Positions 1-9,454 are shown, numbered from the stretch's first letter. The stretch is DNA of 64,000 bases from Methanopyrus sp. SNP6 (GCF_002201895.1 NZ_CP019436.1:323456-387455); one strand, 5' to 3'. Program-made: numbers and translations. Notes: generated by a model not told the origin, from the sequence alone.

Positions 1-413
1 GAGTCATCGAAGTATCAGCCACAGTACTATTACACATCCGTTTTACTCATGCCACCACCTAATCTTTACCACGTCATCCGACCTCAAGGATCGTGGATGG
101 TCCTGTGCCCTTCGCGCTGACCACAGGGATATAATACGATGGTTTTAAATAGTTAGCGATGGACGTAGTATGTGGTGGGCATATAACGCGAGTTAGGGTG
201 ACTCGTAAAATCCGTACACGCGATGCAGCCACTGACTCTTGTAGGTAAGTCGCCCGAAAACCGTGGTGGGAGATAGATGCCGCGGGACAGGCTGTACTGT
301 ACCCGGCAGGAGGACCGGCCACCGCCCGGCTCGCCACGCGGACCATGTGCCGGGCGGGTTTACCCGCCGTCATCGTAGTCCGGCGGGCCGCCAATCTTTC
401 AGCCATTTCAGGT
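1..413. other. Intergenic region, no convincing protein gene
   Basis: I see no gene with coding character here. The left half is relatively AT-rich and holds TATA-like stretches (near 130-152), which could drive a gene outside the window. The right half (about 285-395) is very GC-rich and contains a perfect hairpin at 353-368 just downstream of the minus-strand gene ending at 414. It could be a 3' untranslated or terminator region or a structured RNA; nothing identifies it further. Confidence 0.5.
353..368 (-). terminator. GC hairpin downstream of the mtnP operon
   Basis: GGCGGG and CCCGCC form a perfect six-base-pair stem around a four-base TTTA loop. It lies about 45 bases past the stop codon of the last minus-strand gene of the cluster. 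Its placement suggests a 3' end element, but archaeal terminators are usually T-runs, so the role is inferred. Confidence 0.3.
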
Positions 414-668
414 TCACTTCTTAAGTGCTTTCGGGAAGAACTCGCGGCGGGCCTCACGTAAGGTGATACCCTTGACGCGTGCGTACGCTTTCCTCAGTGT
501 TTCGGCTCTTATCTCCATATGTCCTTCCTCTTCGGATATGCGTACGGCTTCACGTACGACATCTTCCAGTATATCAGGGTGGTCGTCTTCCAGCCTCTTG
601 AGATATCGGAGTGCCAACGGGCGAACCTCGAAATCGTCAGGGATGAGATCCAGAGGCTTTAACCTCAT
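414..668 (-). CDS. Small conserved-type protein, unknown function
   Basis: An 84-residue, highly charged, probably all-helical protein. It has no cysteines, membrane segment or signal peptide. The C-terminal half (an IRAETLRKAYARVKG-like helix) recalls small helical DNA- or partner-binding proteins, but I recognise no family with confidence. Its ATG overlaps the last codon of mtnP by an ATGA-type overlap, so the two are probably translationally coupled and it is the last gene of this minus-strand operon. Function unknown. Confidence 0.6.
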   Translation of the reverse strand: MRLKPLDLIPDDFEVRPLALRYLKRLEDDHPDILEDVVREAVRISEEEGHMEIRAETLRKAYARVKGITLREARREFFPKALKK

Positions 669-1435
669 ACCTCAGCGCCCTCCAGCGCTCGGGAACATGG
701 ACACGATCGTTCCGGTGGGATGTACTCGATACAGCGCTCAACGAGTTCCACTACCTTAGGTCTGAGCTCCTCGACCAGCTCGAACACTTCGTCGATCGTG
801 CGGCGGCGATCGTCGATGCCTGCGGCGTAGTTGGTGCACAGGCACACGGAGGCATAGCAGATCTCGAGCTCCCTGGCGAGCACGACTTCCGGGAACCCGG
901 TCATCCCGACGATATCACCGCCGAGCTTCCGAAAGGCACGTATCTCAGCAGGAGTTTCGAACCTGGGTCCTTCAGTGGCCACGTATATAGCGCCTTCCTT
1001 GACCGTGTACCCTAGGTCGTCCGCGGCCTTCAGTAGCGCTTCACGTAGCTCCGGACAATAGGGTTCGGTGACATCGACGTGGACGACCTTCTCGTCGTAG
1101 AACGTCGTCGGTCTGCGCTTAGTGAAGTCGAGGAAGTCCACCGGAAGGACGATGTCTCCCGGCTCGTACTCGCCGGAGTTGATCACGCCTACGGAATTCG
1201 TCGCTAATATCCGTTTCACGCCGAGCTCCCGCATCGCCCACACGATGGCTCGATAGTTGACACGGTGTGGGGGCAAATCGTGGCCCTTACCATGCCGGTT
1301 TATGAAGTATACCAGATGGTCTCCGACCCGAGTGATGTCCACGCGTACGGTGCCGTATGGCGTGAACACCGTCCGCCTGCGTTCTGGCAGACCGGGTCGG
1401 AAACCCGTACCGCCTATCACTCCTACCTCTGTCAT
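665..1435 (-). CDS. mtnP: S-methyl-5'-thioadenosine / purine nucleoside phosphorylase
   Basis: A 256-residue nucleoside phosphorylase of the MTAP/PNP family, which cleaves 5'-methylthioadenosine (or a related purine nucleoside) with phosphate for methionine and purine salvage. The phosphate-site glycine motif GVIGGTGF is at the N terminus, NRHGKGHDLPPHRVNYRA follows at about 45-65, and the family motifs ATNSVG, YVATEGPRFETPAEI and GMTGFPEVVLARE appear in order. Length is typical. In some methanogens this family acts on methylthioinosine, so the exact substrate is not settled. It overlaps cmk by four bases and continues the minus-strand operon. Confidence 0.9.
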   Translation of the reverse strand: MTEVGVIGGTGFRPGLPERRRTVFTPYGTVRVDITRVGDHLVYFINRHGKGHDLPPHRVNYRAIVWAMRELGVKRILATNSVGVINSGEYEPGDIVLPVDFLDFTKRRPTTFYDEKVVHVDVTEPYCPELREALLKAADDLGYTVKEGAIYVATEGPRFETPAEIRAFRKLGGDIVGMTGFPEVVLARELEICYASVCLCTNYAAGIDDRRRTIDEVFELVEELRPKVVELVERCIEYIPPERSCPCSRALEGAEV

Positions 1436-2013
1436 GGGTCCTCACGCTCCAGTAGCGGATCTATCGCCGCTTTGAGGATGGAAAACGTCTCTGCCTCGGA
1501 CCATCTAGAGGTGTCGAGGACGAGATCGTACAAGGAGAGGTCCGTCGGGTCGACGCCGTAGATCTCTTTATACCGCTTCAACTCGCTCTTTTCCCGCTCC
1601 TGAATGCGCCGGCGAGCCTCTTCCACGTCGATCTTTTCGCGCTTCGCTACCCGTTCGGAGCGCACTTCTAACGGAGCTTTGAGCCATATCTTGAGGGTAG
1701 CCAGGTCAGGTCCTTTCACATGGTCCAGTTCGCCGGCTGCCACGAAAGCCGCTAGGCGTCCCTCGAGTATTACGTCACCCTTCTCAGCGGCTTCCCGCTG
1801 CCTCCGATCGATTTCAAGGTCGATCTCCGGATTGTTCTCCGCTACCTTAGAGAATTCCTCTATGCCCATATCCCGCTCTTTAGCCATTTCCCGGAATATC
1901 TTACCGGCGTACACGTGCTTCAGGTCGTAGTGCTCGGCAAGCCGCCGGGCCATGGTGGTGGTGCCGGAACCCGGGAGGCCGCCGATAGTGATGACTACGC
2001 TGATCGAAAACAC
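1432..2013 (-). CDS. cmk: Archaeal-type cytidylate kinase
   Basis: A 193-residue P-loop NMP kinase that phosphorylates CMP/dCMP with ATP. The Walker A motif GGLPGSGTTT lies at about residues 11-20, followed by an NMP-binding region around YAGKIFREMAKE and a lid containing REKIDVEEARRRIQERE. The compact size matches archaeal cytidylate kinases. The GTG start at 2013 follows the L34e stop by only a few bases. The order secY, adk, DUF106, L34e, cmk is a common archaeal neighbourhood, which supports the call. Confidence 0.92.
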   Translation of the reverse strand: MFSISVVITIGGLPGSGTTTMARRLAEHYDLKHVYAGKIFREMAKERDMGIEEFSKVAENNPEIDLEIDRRQREAAEKGDVILEGRLAAFVAAGELDHVKGPDLATLKIWLKAPLEVRSERVAKREKIDVEEARRRIQEREKSELKRYKEIYGVDPTDLSLYDLVLDTSRWSEAETFSILKAAIDPLLEREDP

Positions 2014-2016
2014 CCC

Positions 2017-2358
2017 TCACTCCTCGGGCTCCGGTGGTTCCTCTCCCGGTAGAACCGGCAGCCACGGCTGCTCCCGCTTGCGCTCCCAGAACTTGTACCT
2101 CACCTTGTCCTTGATGAGCTTCCTAGTGCACTCCGGGCACAAGATGCCGCCATAGGGACGGTTCGGTCGCTTCTGCGTCTTCGGCGCGTTCTTGAGCTCG
2201 ACGTTGCGACCGCGCATCACGCCGTTCAGCCGGCGACCACAGGCTCCGCACTTGGGCCAGTTCGGTATCTTCTTCTCGAAGTGAATCACGGTCCTACCTC
2301 CAGGGGTGCGCTTGTACACTCGTCGACGGGACCTGGACCGGTACCTCGGGGCCGGCAT
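2017..2358 (-). CDS. rpl34e: Ribosomal protein L34e (eL34)
   Basis: A 113-residue basic protein of the large ribosomal subunit. The N terminus [20 protein letters not shown] is characteristic. A four-cysteine zinc-binding pattern is formed by CGAC at about 38-41 and CPEC near 81-84. The acidic, proline-rich tail (EEPPEPEE) is an addition beyond the conserved core. It sits directly between the DUF106 membrane protein and cmk. Confidence 0.95.
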   Translation of the reverse strand: MPAPRYRSRSRRRVYKRTPGGRTVIHFEKKIPNWPKCGACGRRLNGVMRGRNVELKNAPKTQKRPNRPYGGILCPECTRKLIKDKVRYKFWERKREQPWLPVLPGEEPPEPEE

Positions 2359-2362
2359 CGTC

Positions 2363-2899
2363 TCACCCCCCTCCGAAGCGTTTTACCACCATTTCCGCCA
2401 ACGGCTTGAGCACGAACGACACTGTGACGGCGCAGATGATGTACCAGCCCACAGGGCCTAGTGTATCCCCAACACCAGGCACGTAGAACGGTAACTTCAC
2501 CGTCCAATGAGCCAGCCGGTACTCTAAGGTGTATACAATAATGATTATAGGTGGGAACGTGATGAGCATAGCTTTGATCTGCTTACTCATCAGCCGAGAT
2601 TGGACATTCAAGAGCTCTTTGGAGTGGTCTCGCATCTTCTCCTCTATCTCCTTCATCTTCTCCACGTCACCTAACACCTTAGCCTTCCGGAGCTCTTCTT
2701 GGTACTTCTTGGTCTCGTCAGCCATTTTCCGGACTCGCTCCAGCTCTTCACGCCCGATTACAAGTTCGTAAACGATGTCGATGAAAAACGTCACAAGAGC
2801 CGCAGCCACCAGCATCCCAAGGGCGGGACCGAAGTAGTGGACGAACGGGTCGACGAGTGGGTAAAAGTGCCGTGCAAGTCCTTCAGTGAGTCCGTGCAC
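2363..2899 (-). CDS. DUF106 membrane protein (Oxa1/EMC3-superfamily insertase)
   Basis: An archaeal DUF106 protein, a minimal relative of YidC/Oxa1/EMC3 thought to help insert membrane proteins beside SecYEG. It has a transmembrane segment near its N terminus ([20 protein letters not shown]), a long charged coiled coil ([16 protein letters not shown] onward), and two more hydrophobic segments ([35 protein letters not shown]). I choose the GTG at 2899 because GAGGGAG lies just before it and this avoids overlapping adkA; upstream in-frame codons to 2944 would give 193 residues. It sits between adkA and L34e, close to secY. Confidence 0.85.
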   Translation of the reverse strand: MHGLTEGLARHFYPLVDPFVHYFGPALGMLVAAALVTFFIDIVYELVIGREELERVRKMADETKKYQEELRKAKVLGDVEKMKEIEEKMRDHSKELLNVQSRLMSKQIKAMLITFPPIIIIVYTLEYRLAHWTVKLPFYVPGVGDTLGPVGWYIICAVTVSFVLKPLAEMVVKRFGGG

Positions 2900-2912
2900 G
2901 TCTCCCTCCCCG

Positions 2913-3488
2913 TCAGAGGGATCGGACCGTCTCGACGAACTCACGTACGGCCTCTTCGAGACGGTCGTCGTGGTTCTCGATGATTTTCACGGTAGCCCCG
3001 GTCAGTGTGGCGTAAGCCATCGCCGCCATTCGGTTCATCTCTTGGTGCTCTTTTATCTCGTGTGCCCGGTCGTAGTCACGTTGACGCTCCTCTGAGTCTT
3101 TCACCCTCCGCATCATGATCTCATCGGGGTCGGCTTCGATCAGAACGATAACGGCGGGCTGCAGCTCCTCGAGGACCCAAATCGGAAGACCCGGTAGGTA
3201 ACCGGCTGGTGTTTTAATGGTACAGTGCGTGTCGACTATAATTCCCTCCCTCTCCTCGGCCATCTTGGCGATCCTACGTGCGGCGAGGCGCTGGATTTCA
3301 CGCTGCTTTTCGGCCGGGAGCTTCCTGATCTCATCGCGATGCTCGACTAGACCCTCTTCTTTGGCGATCTCGAGCATGACGTCGCCGTAGTTAACGTGTT
3401 CGTAACCCTCGAGCTCCTTTACGGCCTCGGTGGTGACGGTCGTGGCTCCGACTCCGGGCACTCCCGTCGCTACAATCACGTAACCCAT
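2913..3488 (-). CDS. adkA: Archaeal adenylate kinase
   Basis: A 191-residue archaeal-type (AdkA) adenylate kinase interconverting ATP + AMP and 2 ADP. The P-loop is unusual but typical of this subfamily (TGVPGVGATTVT, residues 8-19). DTHCTIKTPAGYLPGLP and ADPDEIMMRRVKD are family motifs. It follows secY in the same direction with a short gap, the classical archaeal arrangement. Confidence 0.95.
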   Translation of the reverse strand: MGYVIVATGVPGVGATTVTTEAVKELEGYEHVNYGDVMLEIAKEEGLVEHRDEIRKLPAEKQREIQRLAARRIAKMAEEREGIIVDTHCTIKTPAGYLPGLPIWVLEELQPAVIVLIEADPDEIMMRRVKDSEERQRDYDRAHEIKEHQEMNRMAAMAYATLTGATVKIIENHDDRLEEAVREFVETVRSL

Positions 3489-3507
3489 CCAAATCCACCC
3501 CTCTACG

Positions 3508-4887
3508 CTATCTCAAGGTCTTCTCGAGGAATTTCCGCACGACGGGGTGTGTCTCCATGAGGCGTTCTTGCTTGATCTCCTCGTACATATTGTAGAGGAT
3601 TGATACCGTCAGGAGTACGCCGGTACCTCCACCCAGCGCGCCCATCAGGTCGGCACCCGCTGCGAGGAACCCTACGAAGGCTCCACCCATCACGGTCACT
3701 GGGTAAATGTACTTCTGGAGTCGCTTCTCCAATACCCTGATGTCTCGACGGAAGCCCGGGATGTGCAGACCGGCACGGTGCAAGTGTCTGGCGATCTCAC
3801 GTGGCCCCATACCGGTCAACTCGACCCACAGGACCGCAAAGAACACGGACGCTATCACCATGGCCATCATGTAGCCCAGCGCTTGCAAGGGATCTGATAG
3901 TGTCTTCACGATGCTGTTAGGGGGTGACAGGTAGTACACTAGCCCGGATATCGGTTGACCGCGTGGGTCGAGCTTCCCAAGTATCGGTACACCCATCCGT
4001 TGGAAGGCTAGTGCCCACAGTCGAACGTTCATGAACAGCGCCGAAGCTAGGATCACGGGGATATTGGACGTGTAAAGTAGACGGACTGGGAAGCGGCCTC
4101 GAGCACCTCGAATTCCGGCGAACGCGATCGGGATCTCGACCCTTATACTTTCGACATAGAGTACTATGAGGAACGTGATGACGGCTCCGGTGACCGGAGC
4201 TAGTAACGTCCAATCCGGCGTCCCTTGCATCACCGAGTACAGGAACGCCCAGACGGCACCCGCGGGGCGTCCGGGCTGTTGCGGACTCGGAAGCGGGTTG
4301 AACGCTCCGATGATAATCTGTGACGAAACCCCAGCGACGATGAATAGTCCGACACCGGACCCTATACCCCACTTGCTAACGACCTCGTCCAAGAAGATGA
4401 CCAAAATGCCACCGAGCGCCAGCTGTAAAATGAGTAGGATTTCGAGCAGGATACTCGGCTCGGCCGGCGGTGCGGCACCGCTGAACACCATCATTGCACC
4501 TTCGAAAAAGCACAGGGCGATCGCGAGCAGTTTCTGAAGGCCTTGGAAGAGTCTTCGGTCTTCAGGATTCGTGAGGTCCAACTTGATTAGGTCGCCTCCG
4601 ATGAGAAGCTGCAGGAGTATCGAAGCGGTAACGATAGGACCGATACCCAGAGTGAGGATCGAGCCGAAGTTTCCGGCTAGGACAGCACGTAAATTCGCTA
4701 AGTAGTCCACAGCCTGCGGTGAGAGACCGTAAAGTGGAATTTCACACAATATGAAGTAAAGGATGAGTGGTATTCCTGTGTACTTGAACAGCTTCTCGTT
4801 GAAGGATACATGCCTATCCGGAACCTTGACCTCAGGGAGCCTCTCCAGGATCGGTCTTAGCCTCTCCAGCCAGTCATCCGCCAACAT
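3508..4887 (-). CDS. secY: Protein translocase subunit SecY
   Basis: A 459-residue polytopic membrane protein with about ten transmembrane segments, the central channel of the Sec translocon. The early plug-region motif (FTGI-like FKYTGIPLILYF) and cytoplasmic loops with IRVEIPIAFAGIRGARGRFP and ELTGMGPREIARHL are conserved. GGAGGAG lies just upstream of the ATG at 4887. It follows the ribosomal protein genes of the spc cluster and precedes adkA. Confidence 0.97.
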   Translation of the reverse strand: MLADDWLERLRPILERLPEVKVPDRHVSFNEKLFKYTGIPLILYFILCEIPLYGLSPQAVDYLANLRAVLAGNFGSILTLGIGPIVTASILLQLLIGGDLIKLDLTNPEDRRLFQGLQKLLAIALCFFEGAMMVFSGAAPPAEPSILLEILLILQLALGGILVIFLDEVVSKWGIGSGVGLFIVAGVSSQIIIGAFNPLPSPQQPGRPAGAVWAFLYSVMQGTPDWTLLAPVTGAVITFLIVLYVESIRVEIPIAFAGIRGARGRFPVRLLYTSNIPVILASALFMNVRLWALAFQRMGVPILGKLDPRGQPISGLVYYLSPPNSIVKTLSDPLQALGYMMAMVIASVFFAVLWVELTGMGPREIARHLHRAGLHIPGFRRDIRVLEKRLQKYIYPVTVMGGAFVGFLAAGADLMGALGGGTGVLLTVSILYNMYEEIKQERLMETHPVVRKFLEKTLR

Positions 4888-4950
4888 CGTCTCCTCCCAG
4901 AAGCGTTTGGTGGCGACTGGGACGCCGAGCCTTGAAAAAACCGGCGGGCA

Positions 4951-5415
4951 CTACACTTCCCTGGCTTCCCCACCTGCTTCCTCTAGCTTCTTGACGGCCC
5001 TCTCTGTGAACTCGGGAGCGACCACTACTATCGGCCGCTTAACATGACCTCCTCCTAGCACCTTGTCGAAGGGACCGCCGTAGGGCTTCAGTCGCTCGTC
5101 AGTAACGTCGATTATTATCTTATCGTTATCCTTCTCCGCGATCCCCTCCTCTAGGAGCTTGTCCGCCAGGGCGTCTAACTCGCCGACGTTGATGGTGTTG
5201 GATTCCTTAACCACTTTGGGTGGGCGGTTGAACCCGCGCTTACCGAAGTGATCCGGCATGTACTTAATGACGTGGAACCACTTGTGCTTGTGCGATCCCG
5301 CCATACCGCGCCCACCGCGGTTACCTGCGCCGCGCCGGTTCTTGTGACTGCCTCCGCCATGAGTCCGTGATCCGCGGTACTTCTTCGGGGACTTCTTCTT
5401 CCGCCGCACGACCAC
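4951..5415 (-). CDS. rpl15: Ribosomal protein L15 (uL15)
   Basis: A 154-residue large-subunit protein. The N-terminal basic glycine-rich tail ([20 protein letters not shown]) and the following [12 protein letters not shown] stretch are diagnostic for archaeal L15. The C-terminal globular part includes [20 protein letters not shown]. The gene lies between L30 and secY as in other archaea. Confidence 0.96.
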   Translation of the reverse strand: MVVRRKKKSPKKYRGSRTHGGGSHKNRRGAGNRGGRGMAGSHKHKWFHVIKYMPDHFGKRGFNRPPKVVKESNTINVGELDALADKLLEEGIAEKDNDKIIIDVTDERLKPYGGPFDKVLGGGHVKRPIVVVAPEFTERAVKKLEEAGGEAREV

Positions 5416-5429
5416 GTGGGTTACCCCCT

Positions 5430-6023
5430 TCAGATCATCCGCTCCAGGAGGTCGTTGATGGCCTTCCCGCGGTAACCGAGAGCACCGCCGAGTATGTACG
5501 GCTTCTTAATACCTCCTCTTTCGTACCCTCCGCGAGGTGGATGCAAGCGGAAAAACGGCTTCAGCTTCGGGATGTCATCGAGTTCCGCCTCGAACTCGCA
5601 GTACGCCCGTGAGAACTCCTCTATACTGTCGTACTCGGTGTGTTCAGACACGTATTCGTCGGTTACCGGACGACCACCTTCTAGCTCTCCCCGCTTCTTC
5701 AGCAGGGCCGCCACGGTGTCTGGTTCCACTTCGCCCCACGTCACGTAATCCTTGATCTTCTGCAGCATACCAAGGTAACTCGGGCGATCGTCGATCAGTA
5801 CGCACCAGTTGCGCCGCAGCAGCTTCAGCATCCGCGCGGTATCCTCGATATCTCGACGTACACCGACGGGACCGCGCACCCGGACGACCGCAAGCCGGGT
5901 GGTGGCTCGCTCGTACTCACGGGCCTTCGGGCTGACCTTGACTCCGATATCCCCTTTCGCGCGGCGGGCCGCCGCCTCGCTCGCCGTCTCGTGTTTCAGC
6001 TCAATCTTCCCGGTAGCCGTCAT
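5430..6023 (-). CDS. rpl30: Ribosomal protein L30 (uL30) with N-terminal extension
   Basis: The conserved archaeal L30 core starts at about residue 43 ([18 protein letters not shown]) and ends with the [17 protein letters not shown] motif. The 197-residue length exceeds the usual 150-155 because of about 42 extra N-terminal residues, alanine- and charge-rich. The extension looks real: the ATG at 6023 sits just after the S5 stop, has a GGGGGCG ribosome site, and I found no start codon at the core boundary. Confidence 0.93.
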   Translation of the reverse strand: MTATGKIELKHETASEAAARRAKGDIGVKVSPKAREYERATTRLAVVRVRGPVGVRRDIEDTARMLKLLRRNWCVLIDDRPSYLGMLQKIKDYVTWGEVEPDTVAALLKKRGELEGGRPVTDEYVSEHTEYDSIEEFSRAYCEFEAELDDIPKLKPFFRLHPPRGGYERGGIKKPYILGGALGYRGKAINDLLERMI

Positions 6024-6026
6024 CTT

Positions 6027-6707
6027 TTACGCCCCCTCAGCGCTGCCGCTCACGATTCCGAGCCGCTCGGCCTCCTCCTCGCGCATCCTCACGTAGATTA
6101 GGTTCCGCAGCGCATCGAACGTCGCCTTGGCGAAGTTGATCGTGGTCCTAGTCTCGCCCTTGCCCTTACCGCCCGTAGTCTTCGTCCAGACGTCCTCGAT
6201 GCCGGCCATCTCCAAGACCTTCTGCGCGGTCTCACCCGCGACGAGCCCGGTACCTCTTGGGGCAGGCTTGAGCGTGATACGGACGCTGCCGCACTTACCG
6301 GTGATCTCGAATGGGACGGAATGTTGTCGACGGCATCCGCACTCCCAGCTACCACAGCCACGACGGACTTTAATGATGTTTAGCTTAGCCCGGTCGATCG
6401 CGGCGCGGATCGCGGGACCTACCTCTCGAGCTTTACCCTGTCCGACACCTACGAATCCGTCCTTGTTTCCTACCACCACCGTGACTCTGAACCTCACTCG
6501 GCGGCCGGACTTGTGCATCTTCTGGACCATGTTGACGTCGAGTACCTCCTCTTCTAGGTCGGGCAGCAGCCAGTCCACGATCTCTGGCTCTAGGATCTTC
6601 CAACCCTGAGCGAACACCTCGTCGATTGTCTTGATCTCTCCTTCCTTGACCATGCGGCCTAGTTTGGTTTTGGGTTCCCATTCCTCCAAGTGCGGTGGGA
6701 CAGACAT
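6027..6707 (-). CDS. rps5: Ribosomal protein S5 (uS5)
   Basis: A 226-residue small-subunit protein. The N-terminal dsRNA-binding-like domain contains [18 protein letters not shown], and the C-terminal domain contains [21 protein letters not shown], both conserved for decoding-centre S5. Between them is an archaeal/eukaryotic insertion with CGSWECGC. Position between L18 and L30 is canonical. Confidence 0.97.
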   Translation of the reverse strand: MSVPPHLEEWEPKTKLGRMVKEGEIKTIDEVFAQGWKILEPEIVDWLLPDLEEEVLDVNMVQKMHKSGRRVRFRVTVVVGNKDGFVGVGQGKAREVGPAIRAAIDRAKLNIIKVRRGCGSWECGCRRQHSVPFEITGKCGSVRITLKPAPRGTGLVAGETAQKVLEMAGIEDVWTKTTGGKGKGETRTTINFAKATFDALRNLIYVRMREEEAERLGIVSGSAEGA

Positions 6708-6723
6708 GCTCGCATCGCCCCCG

Positions 6724-7332
6724 CTACGCGCCGCCGAACTCCTCCTCGATTTTGGACTTTACTTCCTCGAAGTGTTCCGGGAGTTCTTCCGGCTTCAGAC
6801 CGCGTTCGAGGTACTTGGAGAACCTGCGCTCATATTCCTCCGGGTCCTCTTCCTTGATCTGTCGGGCCATGTTGGCGATGTGCTCACCACGAATCCTGTC
6901 CTCCGGTGGGAGCACTTCCTCCCCATGCGGTATGTCCATGCCGGCGTCCAGGGCCCCCTTCAACATGGCGAACACTCTGGAGCCCCGCACGGGTCGGTGG
7001 AGTCCTATGTCGATCACCGCTCGCTCGATGCCACGTTCAAGCGCTCGGAGACCGCACAAGTAACCCGTCAGATATGCCGCCGGTGTGTTCCCGCAGTGTC
7101 CCTTCCAGCCGAATTTGTTGCGCAGCTCGATGGAGTGGGCCGAAGCCAGTGTGACGTCACCCTGCGGGGCGAAGTCGACGATCTGGGCGATGTTGTGGTT
7201 GAGCGTCTTTCTGGCCACTAGGCGCGGAGCGTCGGCCTTGATTAGCTCACGTCGCTTGTAGTAGTTGGTCTTACCCTCGCGACGCCTTCTGAACGGAACC
7301 CGATACCTGGGACCCGTGGCCAACACAACCAC
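6724..7332 (-). CDS. rpl18: Ribosomal protein L18 (uL18)
   Basis: A 202-residue 5S rRNA-binding protein. [18 protein letters not shown] near the N terminus and [20 protein letters not shown] at about 90-110 match archaeal L18 (L5e-type). The glutamate-rich helical tail is usual. It lies between L19e and S5 in the spc cluster. Confidence 0.97.
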   Translation of the reverse strand: MVVLATGPRYRVPFRRRREGKTNYYKRRELIKADAPRLVARKTLNHNIAQIVDFAPQGDVTLASAHSIELRNKFGWKGHCGNTPAAYLTGYLCGLRALERGIERAVIDIGLHRPVRGSRVFAMLKGALDAGMDIPHGEEVLPPEDRIRGEHIANMARQIKEEDPEEYERRFSKYLERGLKPEELPEHFEEVKSKIEEEFGGA

Positions 7333-7335
7333 CCC

Positions 7336-7785
7336 TTACTTTTTCCACAGGTCGTTCTCCTCGATGTACGCCAACAGGTGAGAGGTGTCGCGGAAGTATC
7401 CTCCCTTCGCCATCATGTACAGCTTCCGATACGTGCTGCGGTCGATCTTGCCGGAGTCTCGGAGCTCCCGCAGCTTGCGCCTAATCGGCCTTATTCGTTG
7501 GATCCACGCGCGCTTCTTCGGCATCCGTGCGCCCTTCGCTCCCTTCCGACGACCCGGACCACGCTGGCGCCCCTTCTTCCGCTGTTCGTGCCGCTTTCGG
7601 GCTCTCACCCGGGATTGTCCCTTGATCGGCCTCTTTCGGATAACCCCTTCCTTGATGAGTCGACGGATGTCCTCCCGAGTCTGGGCTCGGGCGACTTCTT
7701 CCAGCCTCTCCGGGTCTATCCATACCTTGTGAACACCGCATTTGAGTATCTCAGCCGCCATCCGACGCTGGGGCCGTAGGTTCAT
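7336..7785 (-). CDS. rpl19e: Ribosomal protein L19e (eL19)
   Basis: A 149-residue basic large-subunit protein. The family N terminus [17 protein letters not shown] is seen directly, so I start at the ATG at 7785, preceded by GGTGAGAAGG, rather than 13 codons upstream. A strongly basic linker (about 60-85) precedes the helical C-terminal domain with [20 protein letters not shown]. First ribosomal gene of this minus-strand run. Confidence 0.96.
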   Translation of the reverse strand: MNLRPQRRMAAEILKCGVHKVWIDPERLEEVARAQTREDIRRLIKEGVIRKRPIKGQSRVRARKRHEQRKKGRQRGPGRRKGAKGARMPKKRAWIQRIRPIRRKLRELRDSGKIDRSTYRKLYMMAKGGYFRDTSHLLAYIEENDLWKK

Positions 7786-7848
7786 GGTCCTTCTCACCCT
7801 CCTACTTCGGGCCTGGACCGTCACTCGACGCCGCCGTCGGTTCGAGCC

Positions 7849-8496
7849 CTAATTAGAATATTCCCCGGAGGGCACCATCGGGCGGAATATCCTGGTGCGG
7901 AGTTCCTCGGCCTCCTCCTCGTCCAACTCCCGCACCTCGAGCTTGTCGTCCTGCTCGGGGAGGATAGCCGAGTGACCGTAAGGATCCTTCAGCACGATCG
8001 TGATCTCGTCCTCTCCTGAAACCGCCGCATCCATCCTGCGTAGAATTTCTTCCGCCCGCTTCTTGGACTCCTCGTTATCCGCCCACCTGGCGGCGGTTTC
8101 CACGCGTTCTCGGATTCTCCTCAGCAATCCCTCGATGTTGGACACGAAACCCTGAGCGGCGGGACCTGGCTTGACCTCGACCCCGAGCTCTGGTATTTCA
8201 ACGAAACCTGAAGGTGAGCGGACCACTCGAACGCGAAGATCCTCGGGTGAATTAACCCGGTACCGATACTCCGCAGGTTTCCGATCCTCCAGACACATGA
8301 CATCGGAGCGCCGATACCCGCACGTCTTACAATGAATGAACTGCTCGAGGACTCGCCCGAAGTGTGGTATCTCATCTATTCTTCCGTGCACCATCAGCGC
8401 CTTCTCTCCACACACCGGACACTCTAAGTAGGAGAACTCCATCCTGTACTTCATTTCGTGGGTTTCGCGGTTACCCTTCCCTATCTTCTTTCCCAA
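7849..8496 (-). CDS. ZPR1 zinc-finger domain protein
   Basis: A 215-residue archaeal homologue of eukaryotic ZPR1, which there binds translation elongation factor 1A and assists its folding; archaeal members are single-module versions. The zinc finger is formed by CPVC (about 26-29) and CKTCG (about 57-61), followed by the ZPR1 beta-rich domain with RVVRSPSGFVEIPELGVEV and PGPAAQGFVSNIEGLL. The start is uncertain: a TTG at 8496 overlaps the preceding kinase gene, while ATGs at 8454 or 8442 lie just before the zinc finger. Confidence 0.88.
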   Translation of the reverse strand: MGKKIGKGNRETHEMKYRMEFSYLECPVCGEKALMVHGRIDEIPHFGRVLEQFIHCKTCGYRRSDVMCLEDRKPAEYRYRVNSPEDLRVRVVRSPSGFVEIPELGVEVKPGPAAQGFVSNIEGLLRRIRERVETAARWADNEESKKRAEEILRRMDAAVSGEDEITIVLKDPYGHSAILPEQDDKLEVRELDEEEAEELRTRIFRPMVPSGEYSN

Positions 8497-9454
8497 CCTC
8501 GCGCACGTCCCCCGACCGTAGCTCTTCTACCTTAAATCCTTCCATTCGAAGCTTCTCGATAGCACGATGTAGTGACTCCTCGTCTGGAGCGGAGATTTTA
8601 TGATAATGTACGTTATTCGATGCGGAGTAAAGATGTTTGAAGTATTGCTGTGATTCCTCGTTGTTCAAAATTTCTTCCCATTCGTCAACTGGGTCCCTTC
8701 TGAAGGATACTTTGATCACATCACGCTTACCTGGGATGGGGAAACCAATGTCTATTAACCTGCAGTTGTTCTCTCGTATGATTTCGGCCTCCCGAATAGA
8801 ATCTTCCAGATTATGGACGGATTTGATTACTACACTGACACTTCGGACCACGGACAGCACCTCGCTGACCGTACGGTCGATATCATCGTTCTTGATAGTG
8901 GGTATGCCGTGCTCGTCCGCCGCTTCAAGAAGGAAGTCGTGAATAATTCGGATCTGACGGAAGTACTCGAGATGTCGGCCTCCACGACCCTTTTCCATGG
9001 CACGCTTCACGAACCGCTCACGGTGCTCCTCCTCGTCCGCATAGAGTATAACCATGTGGACGTCGGCGTACTGGTAGTCTTCCGGATGTACGAGGCCCGG
9101 TACGAGGTGGACGCCTTCGATCACAAGGTCACTAGCGTCCTCGACCGCCCTCTTGATCACCATGTCGATAGCAGGCTTCACCATTGAGGCGTGCTCCACG
9201 AAACCGGCGATGACTCGGTCTCGGAACTTCTTTGGAACCATGTGGTCAGGAATTCTGAGCGCACGATAGGCGTTGTAGGAAGACATATGAAGCACAGGGG
9301 CGTACTTTTTGTCGATCGCTCCACGGAGAACCTCTCGGAGGTGATCCGTCTCGATAAGGTGCGTGATGTTGAGTCTCCTCGCGACCTCACGGGCGATCGT
9401 GGACGTCCCAACGCCTGAAGCGCCACCGATCAGCACGATCGTGGATCTAGCCAT
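8471..9454 (-). CDS. 2-phosphoglycerate kinase-like P-loop kinase
   Basis: A 327-residue kinase whose first 200 residues resemble archaeal 2-phosphoglycerate kinase, which makes 2,3-diphosphoglycerate for cyclic 2,3-diphosphoglycerate, a major thermoprotective solute of Methanopyrus and related methanogens. The P-loop GGASGVGTST is at residues 9-18, and IEGVHLVPG follows Walker B-like hydrophobic residues. The N-terminal ATP-cone present in several homologues is absent. A separate C-terminal domain (about 205-327) holds IPGKRDVIKVSFRRDPVDEW and has no function I can name. Substrate assignment is by family only. Confidence 0.72.
   Translation of the reverse strand: MARSTIVLIGGASGVGTSTIAREVARRLNITHLIETDHLREVLRGAIDKKYAPVLHMSSYNAYRALRIPDHMVPKKFRDRVIAGFVEHASMVKPAIDMVIKRAVEDASDLVIEGVHLVPGLVHPEDYQYADVHMVILYADEEEHRERFVKRAMEKGRGGRHLEYFRQIRIIHDFLLEAADEHGIPTIKNDDIDRTVSEVLSVVRSVSVVIKSVHNLEDSIREAEIIRENNCRLIDIGFPIPGKRDVIKVSFRRDPVDEWEEILNNEESQQYFKHLYSASNNVHYHKISAPDEESLHRAIEKLRMEGFKVEELRSGDVREVGKEDREG

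Noticed and set aside
15-80. Minus-strand GGATGA...CTGA as a C/D sRNA at the left edge
   Set aside because: The C box is weak, the span of 66 bases is long and there is no clear D' box.
74-457. Long open frame on the minus strand at the left edge
   Set aside because: Its composition is serine/alanine/arginine-rich without motifs, and it overlaps the small minus-strand gene 414-668 in another frame. Taken as noncoding.
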